A DNA stretch of 14,586 bases from Clostridiales bacterium (GTDB lineage Bacteria; Bacillota; Clostridia; Oscillospirales; Butyricicoccaceae), in contig DYCA01000001.1 of assembly GCA_019418305.1 (NCBI GenBank), forward strand, positions 96,675 through 111,260, read 5' to 3'. The notes under the pieces were generated by a model. It searched no databases, was not told the DNA's origin, and saw only the letters and a list, made by a program, of their open reading frames with translations. Positions within the stretch are counted from its first letter, which is position 1. Each line of letters begins with the position of its first letter. Shown piece by piece: positions 1-6,498 of the stretch. The position numbers and the translations under genes are program-made.

Positions 1-243
1 AAACTGACGGTGTTCGTCGCGGTGCGCTTCGAGGCCGCTGTACCCGATGGACGCTTGATACGCTTCCTCGTCGCGAAAGTGATAGCTGACATAATCTTTC
101 AAAAACGCCAGAACCTTCCGGTAGGTTTCTACCGTGGCTCCGTTCTTCACCGCGGTGACCAGTTCCTCCGTCATCCGGAACAATTCGATATGCTGTTCAT
201 CGATCCGGTCTACGCCGATCCGGTAGCTGTCTTTCCACATCAT
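1..243 (-). CDS. Bacteriohemerythrin (hemerythrin-like metal-binding protein), 5' part only
   Basis: The minus strand reads as a hemerythrin-like protein from an ATG at 243 and is still open at position 1, so 81 N-terminal residues are visible. The di-iron ligands of the family are recognisable: His18 in DEQHIELF, His55 and Glu59 in HFRDEE, and His74 and His78 in HRDEH. The N-terminus also has the typical W-x-x-x-Y-x-[IV]-G-[IV]-x-x-I-D-x-Q-H pattern. The family binds O2 or iron reversibly; in anaerobes a role in oxygen sensing, oxygen scavenging or iron storage is inferred. No membrane segment is visible. Two consecutive ATGs exist (243 and 240). I chose 243 because AGAGGG lies 11 nt before it. 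Whether a signalling domain follows beyond the left edge cannot be seen. Identification is strong; the exact role is open. Confidence 0.88.
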   Translation of the reverse strand, partial: MMWKDSYRIGVDRIDEQHIELFRMTEELVTAVKNGATVETYRKVLAFLKDYVSYHFRDEEAYQASIGYSGLEAHRDEHRQF

Positions 244-280
244 GTGTTGTCAAACCCTCTTTGAAACAAAATCTTGTATT

Positions 281-309
281 ATTGTACCATGTTTCACACA
301 GAAAGGCAA
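281..309 (-). promoter_or_regulatory. Predicted sigma-A promoter of the bacteriohemerythrin gene
   Basis: On the minus strand, a -35 TTGCCT (304-309) is followed by a 17-nt spacer and a -10 TACAAT (281-286). The -10 is preceded by TGG, an extended -10 (TGN). The predicted start is near 274, giving a leader of about 30 nt. The region 244-413 holds no gene, and I see no convincing terminator for the transporter that ends at 414. Confidence 0.5.
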
Positions 310-413
310 GCATTCCCCGCCCGACCGAGGCATCACAAAAAAGCACCGATTGAACAAACCTGAAACTTCTTACTGTGCAGACAGTCTTCTCTTTCGCACA
401 GACGGCCTACCCT

Positions 414-1328
414 TTAGGCCAGAAAATGTTCCGCTATCAAGATCACCAGCGGGATTGCCGGGATCGACAGCACAGTAGAAGCGCAGACATAGGCAACCGC
501 GCGGCGATAGTCACCGCCGAACTTCTGGGCAAACATTCCCGTGCTGGTTGCGACCGGTGTCGACGCCGCAACCAATGTGATCATCGCAATCTCACCGCGT
601 GCAAACGGCAGCGGCAAAAACGCCGCAATGGTCAAAAGCGGGATCACCAGCAGGCGCAGCGCCACGACCGCATACAGCCGCGCGCCGCAAAACAACTCGC
701 GCAGCTTGATTTGCGACAGGTAATATCCCAGCACCAGCATAGCCAGCGGAGTGTTGGAGGCGGCAATCAGCGAGAGCGACTGGTCCACAATCGCAGGCAG
801 CGTCACACCCGTGAAAAACAGCACAAGTCCCGCCAGCATGGACAGGAACACCGGGTTAAGCACAATCTTTTTGACGTTGATTGTGTCCCGACGGCCTGAT
901 ATAATAACAATACCATACGTCCATTGCATCAAATTGACCAAAGAAGCGAACGCGACAACGTAAAACGCCGCCTCGCCGCCAAACACTGCGGTCACCAGCG
1001 GAATGCCGATGAAACCTGCGTTACCAAAGGCCGCGCCGAAGTTTTCGATACGGTCTCGCATGCCGAAGGAAAAAAACGAAACGAGGATGGCAACCGCTAT
1101 GGCCACAACCGCCAACAGGGCAGAAAAGCCCAGCGCATACAGTTTTTCCATGCTGAACTCGGCTATATAACTGCGCAAAACAACGCACGGAATCACCGCA
1201 TACAGCAGAATGTTGGACAGATCCCGGCTGCCCTGCTCGGTCAGCATGCCCAGACGGGACAGCAGCAGACCAAGCAGCATCAGCAGGAACATGATGAGGG
1301 TTTGTTGAATGAGGATCTGTGTGATCAT
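414..1328 (-). CDS. AEC-family transporter (auxin efflux carrier / malate permease-like)
   Basis: This 304-residue protein is almost wholly hydrophobic, with about ten predicted membrane segments in two halves around a charged central region (near GRRDTINVKK). This is the size and layout of the AEC family (PF03547 type). The N-terminal stretch LLGLLLSRLGMLTEQGSRDL and the small, polar-interrupted segment VTAVFGGEAAF fit the family. Bacterial members carry small organic anions such as malate, lactate or related acids across the cytoplasmic membrane. It starts with ATG at 1328, with AGGAAAG about 8 nt upstream. It is divergent from a LysR gene with 45 bp between, a common regulator-target arrangement. 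The nearby aminotransferase and 2-hydroxyacid dehydrogenase suggest a keto- or hydroxy-acid substrate; this is inference. The substrate cannot be read from sequence. Confidence 0.88.
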   Translation of the reverse strand: MITQILIQQTLIMFLLMLLGLLLSRLGMLTEQGSRDLSNILLYAVIPCVVLRSYIAEFSMEKLYALGFSALLAVVAIAVAILVSFFSFGMRDRIENFGAAFGNAGFIGIPLVTAVFGGEAAFYVVAFASLVNLMQWTYGIVIISGRRDTINVKKIVLNPVFLSMLAGLVLFFTGVTLPAIVDQSLSLIAASNTPLAMLVLGYYLSQIKLRELFCGARLYAVVALRLLVIPLLTIAAFLPLPFARGEIAMITLVAASTPVATSTGMFAQKFGGDYRRAVAYVCASTVLSIPAIPLVILIAEHFLA

Positions 1329-1333
1329 AAGAT
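1305..1333 (+). promoter_or_regulatory. Candidate promoter of the LysR gene, inside the transporter's 5' end
   Basis: TTGAAT (1305-1310), a 17-nt spacer and TAAGAT (1328-1333) match four of six bases at each hexamer. Transcription would begin near 1340, ahead of the strong AGGAGG at 1361-1366. The element lies within the first codons of the divergent transporter gene. Confidence 0.33.
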
Positions 1334-1373
1334 GTTCTTTCCTGTCAGTTTGAATTAAAGAGGAGGTTGCGGG

Positions 1374-2267
1374 TTGGAACTATATCAGCTCAGACAATTT
1401 GCAGCAGCGGCGCGGCTGGAAAACATGACACGCGCCGCGCAGGAACTCAATGTGGCGCAGCCCGCAGTATCCAAGACGATCCGGCATCTGGAGAATGAAC
1501 TGGGCGTTGAGCTGTTCGAGCGCACGGGCAAGGGCCTGCGCCGTACAGAAGCGGGCGATATTCTGCTGCGCTATACCCAGCAGATCTTACAGGCCGAGGA
1601 GGATGCGCGCCGCGAAATCGCGGAAAGCGCGCAGCAGGCCGGCAGCTTATGCATTTGCGCACTGTCCTTAAGCGAACAGATCGGTGAAATATTATCCGGT
1701 TTTACACGTGTCTGCGGTGATATTCGTTTCCGTGTCACCACCACGCCCGAGCAGAGCGATCTGCTGCTGGATTCCGCCGTCTCGCGTGAAGAAATCCCTG
1801 CGGATGCAGAGCTGCTCGGCAGCGAGGAGATTTGTCTGGCAGTACCATCCTCGCACCGGCTGGCAGAACAGGAAGCGGTCGCCCTATCCGAACTGACGGA
1901 AGATTCCTTCATTGTACTGCGCAACTCGCACTCATTCCGGCAAGTGTCCGAACACATCTTCCGCGCCACCGGATTGAACCCTCGTATCACCATTGAATGT
2001 GACAATGCGGCTCTTCAAAACCAGCTGATTTCGCTTGGCATGGGCGTCGCATTGGTCGCATCCAATGCCTGGCAGCATGCGCAACAGAACAACGACATCC
2101 GTCTGCTGCACATCCGAGACGCCGACTGCCGCCGTTATCTCTATATGCGAACACTCAGCCGATACCAAACGCGCGGCATGCGGGACTTCAAAGCCTATCT
2201 CCGCCGATTTTTCACCGATATTCAGGCTCAGGCACAGACTTCCAGCGGTACGGTCTCGCCATCATAA
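1374..2267 (+). CDS. LysR-family transcriptional regulator
   Basis: This 297-residue protein has a typical LysR N-terminal winged helix-turn-helix (about residues 1-65: MELYQLRQF, then MTRAAQELNVAQPAVSKTI and LENELGVELFERTGKGLRRT). An effector-binding, periplasmic-binding-protein-like domain follows from about residue 90 to 285. The start is TTG at 1374, fixed by a perfect AGGAGG (1361-1366) 7 nt upstream; there is no competing ATG. It is divergent from the AEC transporter, its most likely target, and LysR proteins usually respond to a small molecule of the pathway they control. The aminotransferase-dehydrogenase operon is a second possible target. Its last 40 bp overlap, tail to tail, with the dehydrogenase gene. 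Family identity is certain; ligand and targets are inferred. Confidence 0.93.
   Translation: MELYQLRQFAAAARLENMTRAAQELNVAQPAVSKTIRHLENELGVELFERTGKGLRRTEAGDILLRYTQQILQAEEDARREIAESAQQAGSLCICALSLSEQIGEILSGFTRVCGDIRFRVTTTPEQSDLLLDSAVSREEIPADAELLGSEEICLAVPSSHRLAEQEAVALSELTEDSFIVLRNSHSFRQVSEHIFRATGLNPRITIECDNAALQNQLISLGMGVALVASNAWQHAQQNNDIRLLHIRDADCRRYLYMRTLSRYQTRGMRDFKAYLRRFFTDIQAQAQTSSGTVSPS
1379..1407 (-). promoter_or_regulatory. Candidate promoter of the AEC transporter, inside the LysR 5' end
   Basis: On the minus strand a -10 TATAGT (1379-1384) is preceded by TGA, an extended -10. The -35 position 17 nt upstream (CTGCTG, 1402-1407) is poor. If used, transcription would start near 1372, so the two divergent transcripts would overlap by about 30 nt. 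The evidence is weak. Confidence 0.25.
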
Positions 2268-3229
2268 AAGCGTCGCAGGCTTTCGAGCGAGCACTGCACC
2301 ATATCAAACACCGCCTGATCGGTAAAGAATGCCATGTGCGGGGTAACGATGGTATTCTGGAAGGATTTCAGAATGATATAGTCGTGGTTGGTGACGCGGC
2401 TGTTATAGCTGTGGTCGACACGAATAACGTCGTCTTCCCCCTCAAAGCAGTCCACGCCCACCGCGCCGATCCGACCGGACTCAATGCCGTCGATCAGTGC
2501 GCCGGTGTCGATCAGCGCGCCGCGCGCACAGTTGATGATCACCACGCCTGCCTTCATCTTATCGATTGCCTGCGCATTGATCATGTGACGCGTGCTGTCA
2601 TCCAGGAAAGTGTGCAGCGTAATGACGTCTGCGTGTGCATACAACTGGTCGAGCGAAACATACTCCACATTCGTCAGGTTGGCCGACGGATAGGGATCGT
2701 ACGCGATGATGCGACAGCCGAAGCCGGACAGGTTTTCGATTACAGCCTTACCGATACGTCCGGTGCCGATCACGCCGACCGTCAGATTCTGCATTTCCAT
2801 GCCGCGCGCGGCGCCCGCAGCGCCCAGTGAATAGTCTGCCGTGTGAGAGCGGAACATGATATATCCGACCTTGCGAATGCACATGAGCATGAGCATGACC
2901 GTGTAGTTTGCTACCGAATACGGCGAGTACCCCGCGTGCGACACACGGATACCCAGACGGGCGGCAGCTTGCAAATCGACATTATCAAAACCGATCGTGC
3001 GCAGCGCCACATAGCGAACACCGTTCTCCGCCAGCGCCTCGAGCACCGGCGCGGACAGATTGCAGGTGCCCACACAGGACACGCCATCAAAGCCTTTCGT
3101 CATGTTGACATTTTTCATACTTAAGCCTTCCGGCTGATAGGTCAGCGCAATATCCAGCGTCTGTGACCAGTGCTCAAAAAAGGCGCGCTCGTCCGGACGG
3201 GCGCTGAACGCCATTACCTTCATTTGCAT
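2228..3229 (-). CDS. D-2-hydroxyacid dehydrogenase (LdhA/VanH-like), NAD-dependent
   Basis: The protein reduces a 2-keto acid to the (R)-2-hydroxy acid with NADH, in the cytoplasm. The Rossmann motif GTGRIGK and the catalytic set are visible: Arg in NCARGALIDT, Glu in DCFEGEDD, and His in TPHMAFFTDQA. The extended stretch between Glu and His, and the AFFT motif, resemble E. coli LdhA and VanH rather than glycerate or phosphoglycerate dehydrogenases. The reading frame opens with GTG at 3238, overlapping the aminotransferase stop. However, AAGGAG (3238-3243) sits 8 nt before the ATG at 3229 and has no room before the GTG, so I place the start at 3229 (333 residues). It is translated directly after the aminotransferase, which could supply its 2-keto acid. 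Lactate, phenylpyruvate-type and branched-chain keto acids are all possible substrates. Confidence 0.92.
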   Translation of the reverse strand: MQMKVMAFSARPDERAFFEHWSQTLDIALTYQPEGLSMKNVNMTKGFDGVSCVGTCNLSAPVLEALAENGVRYVALRTIGFDNVDLQAAARLGIRVSHAGYSPYSVANYTVMLMLMCIRKVGYIMFRSHTADYSLGAAGAARGMEMQNLTVGVIGTGRIGKAVIENLSGFGCRIIAYDPYPSANLTNVEYVSLDQLYAHADVITLHTFLDDSTRHMINAQAIDKMKAGVVIINCARGALIDTGALIDGIESGRIGAVGVDCFEGEDDVIRVDHSYNSRVTNHDYIILKSFQNTIVTPHMAFFTDQAVFDMVQCSLESLRRFYDGETVPLEVCA

Positions 3230-3234
3230 CTTTT

Positions 3235-4428
3235 TCACTCCTTAATCCATTCGTGTGTCAGTTTACCGAGAATTTCAATGCCGCGAACGATCTGTTCATC
3301 CGTGGGGGTGGAATAATTCAGGCGGAAACCGTTCGAAACCTTGCTTTCGTCTGCGAGGAATGCCGATCCAGGTACGCACAGCACGCCGCGCTTAATCGCC
3401 TCACGCACAAAGGGCTGCGCATCCATTCCGTCCGGCAGAAACGCCATGACAAACAGACCGCCCTCAGGCTGGCCGAACTGCACAGCCGGATGGAAGGTGC
3501 GGCGCATAGTGTCCAGCATGAGCTGACATTTAGCGCGGTAGATCTTGCGCGACTGTTCCAGATGCGCGGCGAAGTCATATTGGTTCATATAGGTGTCGCA
3601 GACATACTGGAACAGCACATTAGAATGTACATCTGTCGTCTGCTTGGCAACCGTCAGCGGCATGGTCAGCGCCTTGTCGAACACCAGAAAGCCCAGACGG
3701 AACGCCGGCGCCATGACCTTGGAAAAGCTGCCCGCATAGATAACGCGCCCTTCGGTATCCATCGACTTGATGGTAGGCACATTTTCACCCGCGAAACGCA
3801 GTTCGCCGTAAGGGTTGTCCTCGAGAATCGCGATGTCATAGCGGCAAGCCAATTCATACACCTTTTTGCGTTTTTCCAGCGTAGTGGTGATACCGGTCGG
3901 GTTCTGGAAGGAAGGAATTGTATACAGCAGCTTGGCCTCGGGATATGCCTTGAGCGCAGCCTCCAGCGCATCAATATCCATGCCGTCTTTCTGCATAGGA
4001 ATGCCGACCAACTTCGCGCCATACGCGCGGAAGGTGTTCAGACAGCCGACAAACGCCGGCTCCTCGGTCAGGACGACGTCGCCTTCGTTGACCAGTGCCT
4101 TGGTGGTCAAATCGGCGCACTGCTGTCCACCTGAGACAATGAACAACTCGTTTTTCTCAAAATCAAAGCCCTCCTGCGCGGCAAGATAACGCTTCATCGT
4201 CTCCCGCAGCGGCATATACCCTTCGGACAATCCATATTGCAGCATGGAAACCGGTGCTTTTTGCAGCACTTCTGTCACAATCTGCTCAATTTCCGCACAG
4301 GGAAATGTCTCCGCGGACGGATTGCCGCCGCCAAACGAGATTATGTTCGGATCAGCGCCAAGCTTAAACAGCTCACGGATCGCCGAGCCGTGCACACCGG
4401 ACAACCGGTTGGAAATCTGAAATTGCAT
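3235..4428 (-). CDS. PLP-dependent aminotransferase, class I/II (Aro8/LysN-like)
   Basis: This 397-residue fold-type I aminotransferase moves an amino group between an amino acid and a 2-keto acid in the cytoplasm. Visible landmarks are SGGQQCADL (cofactor phosphate region), NPTG, LEDNPYGELRF (the Asp that contacts the PLP nitrogen, and Tyr), the Schiff-base lysine in AGSFSKVMAPAFRLGF, and the carboxylate-binding Arg in GFRLNYSTP. The N-terminal ISFGGGNPSAETFP stretch is typical of the 2-aminoadipate / aromatic / MocR-derived group, here without a GntR DNA-binding domain. The ATG at 4428 has GGGAG about 9 nt upstream. It is first gene of a two-gene operon with the D-2-hydroxyacid dehydrogenase. 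The pair suggests amino acid to keto acid to hydroxy acid conversion, as in reductive amino-acid fermentation. Substrate specificity is not readable. Confidence 0.92.
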   Translation of the reverse strand: MQFQISNRLSGVHGSAIRELFKLGADPNIISFGGGNPSAETFPCAEIEQIVTEVLQKAPVSMLQYGLSEGYMPLRETMKRYLAAQEGFDFEKNELFIVSGGQQCADLTTKALVNEGDVVLTEEPAFVGCLNTFRAYGAKLVGIPMQKDGMDIDALEAALKAYPEAKLLYTIPSFQNPTGITTTLEKRKKVYELACRYDIAILEDNPYGELRFAGENVPTIKSMDTEGRVIYAGSFSKVMAPAFRLGFLVFDKALTMPLTVAKQTTDVHSNVLFQYVCDTYMNQYDFAAHLEQSRKIYRAKCQLMLDTMRRTFHPAVQFGQPEGGLFVMAFLPDGMDAQPFVREAIKRGVLCVPGSAFLADESKVSNGFRLNYSTPTDEQIVRGIEILGKLTHEWIKE

Positions 4429-4454
4429 ATCAATACGCTCCCTGATTTGAAAAT

Positions 4455-4493
4455 AAAAAAGGGCGCTGAAACCCCAAAATAGGTTTCAGCGCC
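4455..4493 (-). terminator. Hairpin plus T6 in the leader of the aminotransferase operon
   Basis: On the minus strand a perfect 12-bp stem GGCGCTGAAACC (4482-4493) pairs with 4462-4473 across an 8-nt loop and is followed by C and six Ts (4455-4460). This is the form of an intrinsic terminator. No minus-strand gene lies upstream of it before the divergent MATE gene, so it sits in the 5' leader of the aminotransferase-dehydrogenase mRNA, beginning about 9 nt after the predicted start. It could be an attenuator or a 5' stabilising hairpin. Confidence 0.6.
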
Positions 4494-4508
4494 TTTGCTG
4501 ATGATGAC

Positions 4509-4537
4509 AGTATACCAGCGTACTTGTTATTTGTCCA
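4509..4537 (-). promoter_or_regulatory. Predicted sigma-A promoter of the aminotransferase-dehydrogenase operon
   Basis: On the minus strand, -35 TGGACA (4532-4537), a 17-nt spacer and -10 TATACT (4509-4514) each match five of six consensus bases, with an extended -10 (TGG before TATACT). The predicted start is near 4502, immediately before the leader hairpin. Confidence 0.6.
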
Positions 4538-4602
4538 ATAGAAAACGGCTATAACGGTATAACCAACAGGAATGTCAATGAGCAAATTTTGCTATTTTCT
4601 GC

Positions 4603-4631
4603 TATACAGCGGCATACTGTTATGCTAAGAT
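4603..4631 (+). promoter_or_regulatory. Candidate promoter of the MATE exporter with overlapping inverted repeat
   Basis: TAAGAT (4626-4631) is preceded by TGC, an extended -10. A weak TATACA (4603-4608) lies 17 nt upstream. An inverted repeat GCATA-CTGT-TATGC (4612-4625) fills the spacer, the position expected for a repressor operator. The predicted transcript would carry a leader of about 85-90 nt before the ATG at 4725. Confidence 0.3.
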
Positions 4632-4641
4632 AGATTTGGTC

Positions 4642-4707
4642 TGCGCCGCCTGTTCGGCCGGAGCTTTTATATTTTCAGAAAGGACGGCGCACAATTTACT
4701 CTGCGCC
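4642..4707 (+). promoter_or_regulatory. Leader of the MATE gene with two mutually exclusive hairpins
   Basis: TGCGCCG-CC (4642-4650) can pair with GG-A-CGGCGCA (4682-4691, one bulged A). The 3' half of that arm, GGCGCA (4686-4691), can instead pair with a second copy of TGCGCC at 4702-4707 across a 10-nt loop. The two folds cannot coexist. Known guanidine-IV (mepA-motif) riboswitches occur upstream of MATE genes in Clostridia, but I could not match that consensus by eye. Function is unproven. Confidence 0.25.
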
Positions 4708-4724
4708 CACATTGCATAACCACC

Positions 4725-6101
4725 ATGGAACAATCCCTTTCGACCGCCCGGCTGCTCGAGCAGCATACGGTGCGGCATCTGGTGCTGCGTCTGGGTATCC
4801 CAGCGATGTTCGGCCAGTTTTTTAATATTCTTTACAGCATTGTCGACCGTATTTTCGTCGGTCAGATCCCGGAAACCGGCGGGATCGCGTTAGCGGCGAT
4901 CGGCGTATGTGCCCCGGCGCTGACTGCGATCACCGCCTTTGCCTATATGGTTGGCATCGGCGGCGCATCTGCCATGAGCATCAGTCTCGGTCAAAAAGAC
5001 CCGGAACGCGCCCGCGCAATCCTTGGCAATGCGATGCTGCTATTGCTCGGCATCTCGGCAGTCGTGACCGTGTCGCTGCTGCTATTCCGGCGGCCGGTGC
5101 TCTTTCTGCTTGGATGCAGTGACGCAATGTTCCCCTATGCACAAAGCTATTTTACGATCTATCTGTGTGGTACGGTCGCCTCGCTGTGCAGCATAGGCCT
5201 GAATCAGTTCCTACTCGCGCAAGGCTATGCCCGGCAGGGAATGGTTTCGGTGGTAATCGGTGCGGGCATCAATCTGCTCCTTGACCCGCTGCTGATCTTC
5301 GGGCTGGACATGGGGGTGGCAGGCGCTGCGGTTGCAACGGTGACTGCGCAAACCTGCATGGCGCTGTATGTGATTTTTCAACTGCGCCGCCCCAACATAC
5401 CGATTCGGCTTGGCCTTCATTCATGGAAAAGCGCATTGTGCCGCCGTATCGTAACCATCGGTTCAATGTCCTTTTTGATCACAATTCTGGATAATCTGAT
5501 CATCATTCTTCTGAATATCGTACTGCGGAAATATGGCGGTGCGGTACAGGGTGACCGCTTGATCACCTGCGCAACCGTCGTGCAGAGCTTTTTGACTATT
5601 GTTTTCTGTCCCGCGCAAGGCATCACCACAGGCTGCGGCACGATCTTCAGTTACCACTACGGCGCACGCAACTTCTCCAAAATCCAGCAGGCATTCGCGT
5701 ACATGTTCGCACTTTGCGCACTGTATATCGGCCTGATGCAGTTGAGCGTGCAGTTGTTTCCACAGGTATTCGTCGGGCTGTTTTTGCAAGACAGCAACCT
5801 GTACGCGCTCGCCGTGAACGCACTGCGGCTGTACACGTTCGCGCTGATCGGCGTGGCTGTGCAGTATGCACTGGTCGACGGCCTGACCGCAATGGGACTG
5901 ATCCGCTATGCGCTACCGCTTTCCGTGTTCCGCAAGCTGGTCTATTTGGCATGCATCCTTGTGCTGCCGCACTTGCTGGACATTCAGTACATCTTTCTGG
6001 CAGGCACCATTTCAGATGCAATCGGCGCGTCATTCAGTCTGCTGCTGTTTTTCTCGTATATTTTGCCACGACTACGGTGTTCGGACAACCACGTATCCTG
6101 A
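4725..6101 (+). CDS. MATE-family multidrug efflux transporter
   Basis: The 458-residue protein has the usual length and about twelve membrane segments in two six-helix halves. It begins with the family pattern TVRHLVLRLGIPAMFGQFFN followed by LYSIVDRIFVGQ, and GIGGASAMSISLGQKD closes the second helix. The second half repeats this around PAQGITTGCGTIFSYHYGAR. MATE proteins export cationic drugs, metabolites or guanidine-like compounds across the cytoplasmic membrane using H+ or Na+ gradients; the substrate here is unknown. The ATG at 4725 matches the family N-terminus, but I find no Shine-Dalgarno sequence in the 20 nt before it; the nearest purine run (AGAAAGGA, 4677-4684) is about 40 nt away. 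It is monocistronic and divergent from the aminotransferase operon, with no obvious functional tie to it. Confidence 0.92.
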   Translation: MEQSLSTARLLEQHTVRHLVLRLGIPAMFGQFFNILYSIVDRIFVGQIPETGGIALAAIGVCAPALTAITAFAYMVGIGGASAMSISLGQKDPERARAILGNAMLLLLGISAVVTVSLLLFRRPVLFLLGCSDAMFPYAQSYFTIYLCGTVASLCSIGLNQFLLAQGYARQGMVSVVIGAGINLLLDPLLIFGLDMGVAGAAVATVTAQTCMALYVIFQLRRPNIPIRLGLHSWKSALCRRIVTIGSMSFLITILDNLIIILLNIVLRKYGGAVQGDRLITCATVVQSFLTIVFCPAQGITTGCGTIFSYHYGARNFSKIQQAFAYMFALCALYIGLMQLSVQLFPQVFVGLFLQDSNLYALAVNALRLYTFALIGVAVQYALVDGLTAMGLIRYALPLSVFRKLVYLACILVLPHLLDIQYIFLAGTISDAIGASFSLLLFFSYILPRLRCSDNHVS

Positions 6102-6221
6102 TATGAGCATCCTCTTGCTTGCATCTGCAGACTATACGCTCGAACACCTAATCCCAGCAGAAAACGGACATAAAAACACCAAAGTTATTTATCTTAAAAT
6201 CAAAAACTGCGAAAAAATCAC

Positions 6222-6256
6222 AAAAAAGCCGCCTGTTCTTTCGAACAAGCGGCTTT
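6222..6256 (-). terminator. Intrinsic terminator between the MATE gene and the two-component operon
   Basis: AAAGCCGC (6225-6232) and TGTTC (6234-6238) pair with GAACA (6243-6247) and GCGGCTTT (6249-6256) around a TTTC loop, with one C·A mismatch. On the minus strand the stem runs into TTTTTT, so it best serves the minus-strand operon ending at 6499, some 240 bp upstream. The plus-strand side (GGCTTTCTT) could also stop the MATE transcript. The same hairpin, including the mismatch, recurs at 14525-14559. Confidence 0.7.
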
Positions 6257-6266
6257 CTTGGTATGC
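6222..6266. repeat. Left copy of a 45-bp direct repeat (43/45 identical to 14525-14569)
   Basis: The terminator hairpin plus ten further bases (CTTGGTATGC) are shared with 14525-14569. The only differences are T/A in the loop and T/C near the right end. Identity beyond the hairpin shows that the two copies are related by descent rather than by terminator function alone. Confidence 0.75.
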
Positions 6267-6498
6267 CTGATGCGATTTAAGCACATGGTCTTTGGCATCG
6301 GAGCAGTTGACTCCGGCTATTTTCATTGGTTGCAGCTTGGAAAGTGCGGTTTTCCCTCGCTTTTTCGCGCATGATCACCTGTTTTGCAACGCATGTACTC
6401 CACCGAAAACAAGCCGCGAACGCCAAGCCATCGTACGGCAAAGCATGCATATTCAGATACCTTTAACCACAGTATGACATGAAGGTAAAACGGAGAAT
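6267..6498. other. Non-coding stretch downstream of the pseudo-ATPase gene
   Basis: Between the repeat/terminator and the stop of the minus-strand gene at 6499 I see no reading frame with a credible start, ribosome binding site or family match. A short segment ATGTACTCCA (6393-6402) also follows the right copy of the repeat (14573-14582), but with no insert there. The region may be a long 3' untranslated tail or decayed sequence. Confidence 0.4.

Noticed and set aside
375..899. 174-codon open frame on the plus strand opposite the AEC transporter
   Set aside because: It is antisense to a well-supported membrane protein. The Arg/Gln/His-rich translation is the usual mirror of hydrophobic codons.
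3230..3238. GTG start of the dehydrogenase overlapping the aminotransferase stop
   Set aside because: The AAGGAG directly abuts this GTG, leaving no spacing, whereas the ATG at 3229 is 8 nt away.
3253..4134. 293-codon open frame on the plus strand opposite the aminotransferase
   Set aside because: It lies wholly antisense to a clear aminotransferase, has low-complexity Arg/His/Gln-rich composition, and shows no recognisable domain.
4429..4540. T-box or other large riboswitch in the aminotransferase leader
   Set aside because: The promoter lies immediately before the hairpin, leaving too short a leader, and no T-box consensus is visible.
6292..6477. 61-codon open frame on the plus strand after the MATE gene
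   Set aside because: It has no ribosome binding site and no recognisable features, and lies in what appears to be untranslated or decayed sequence.
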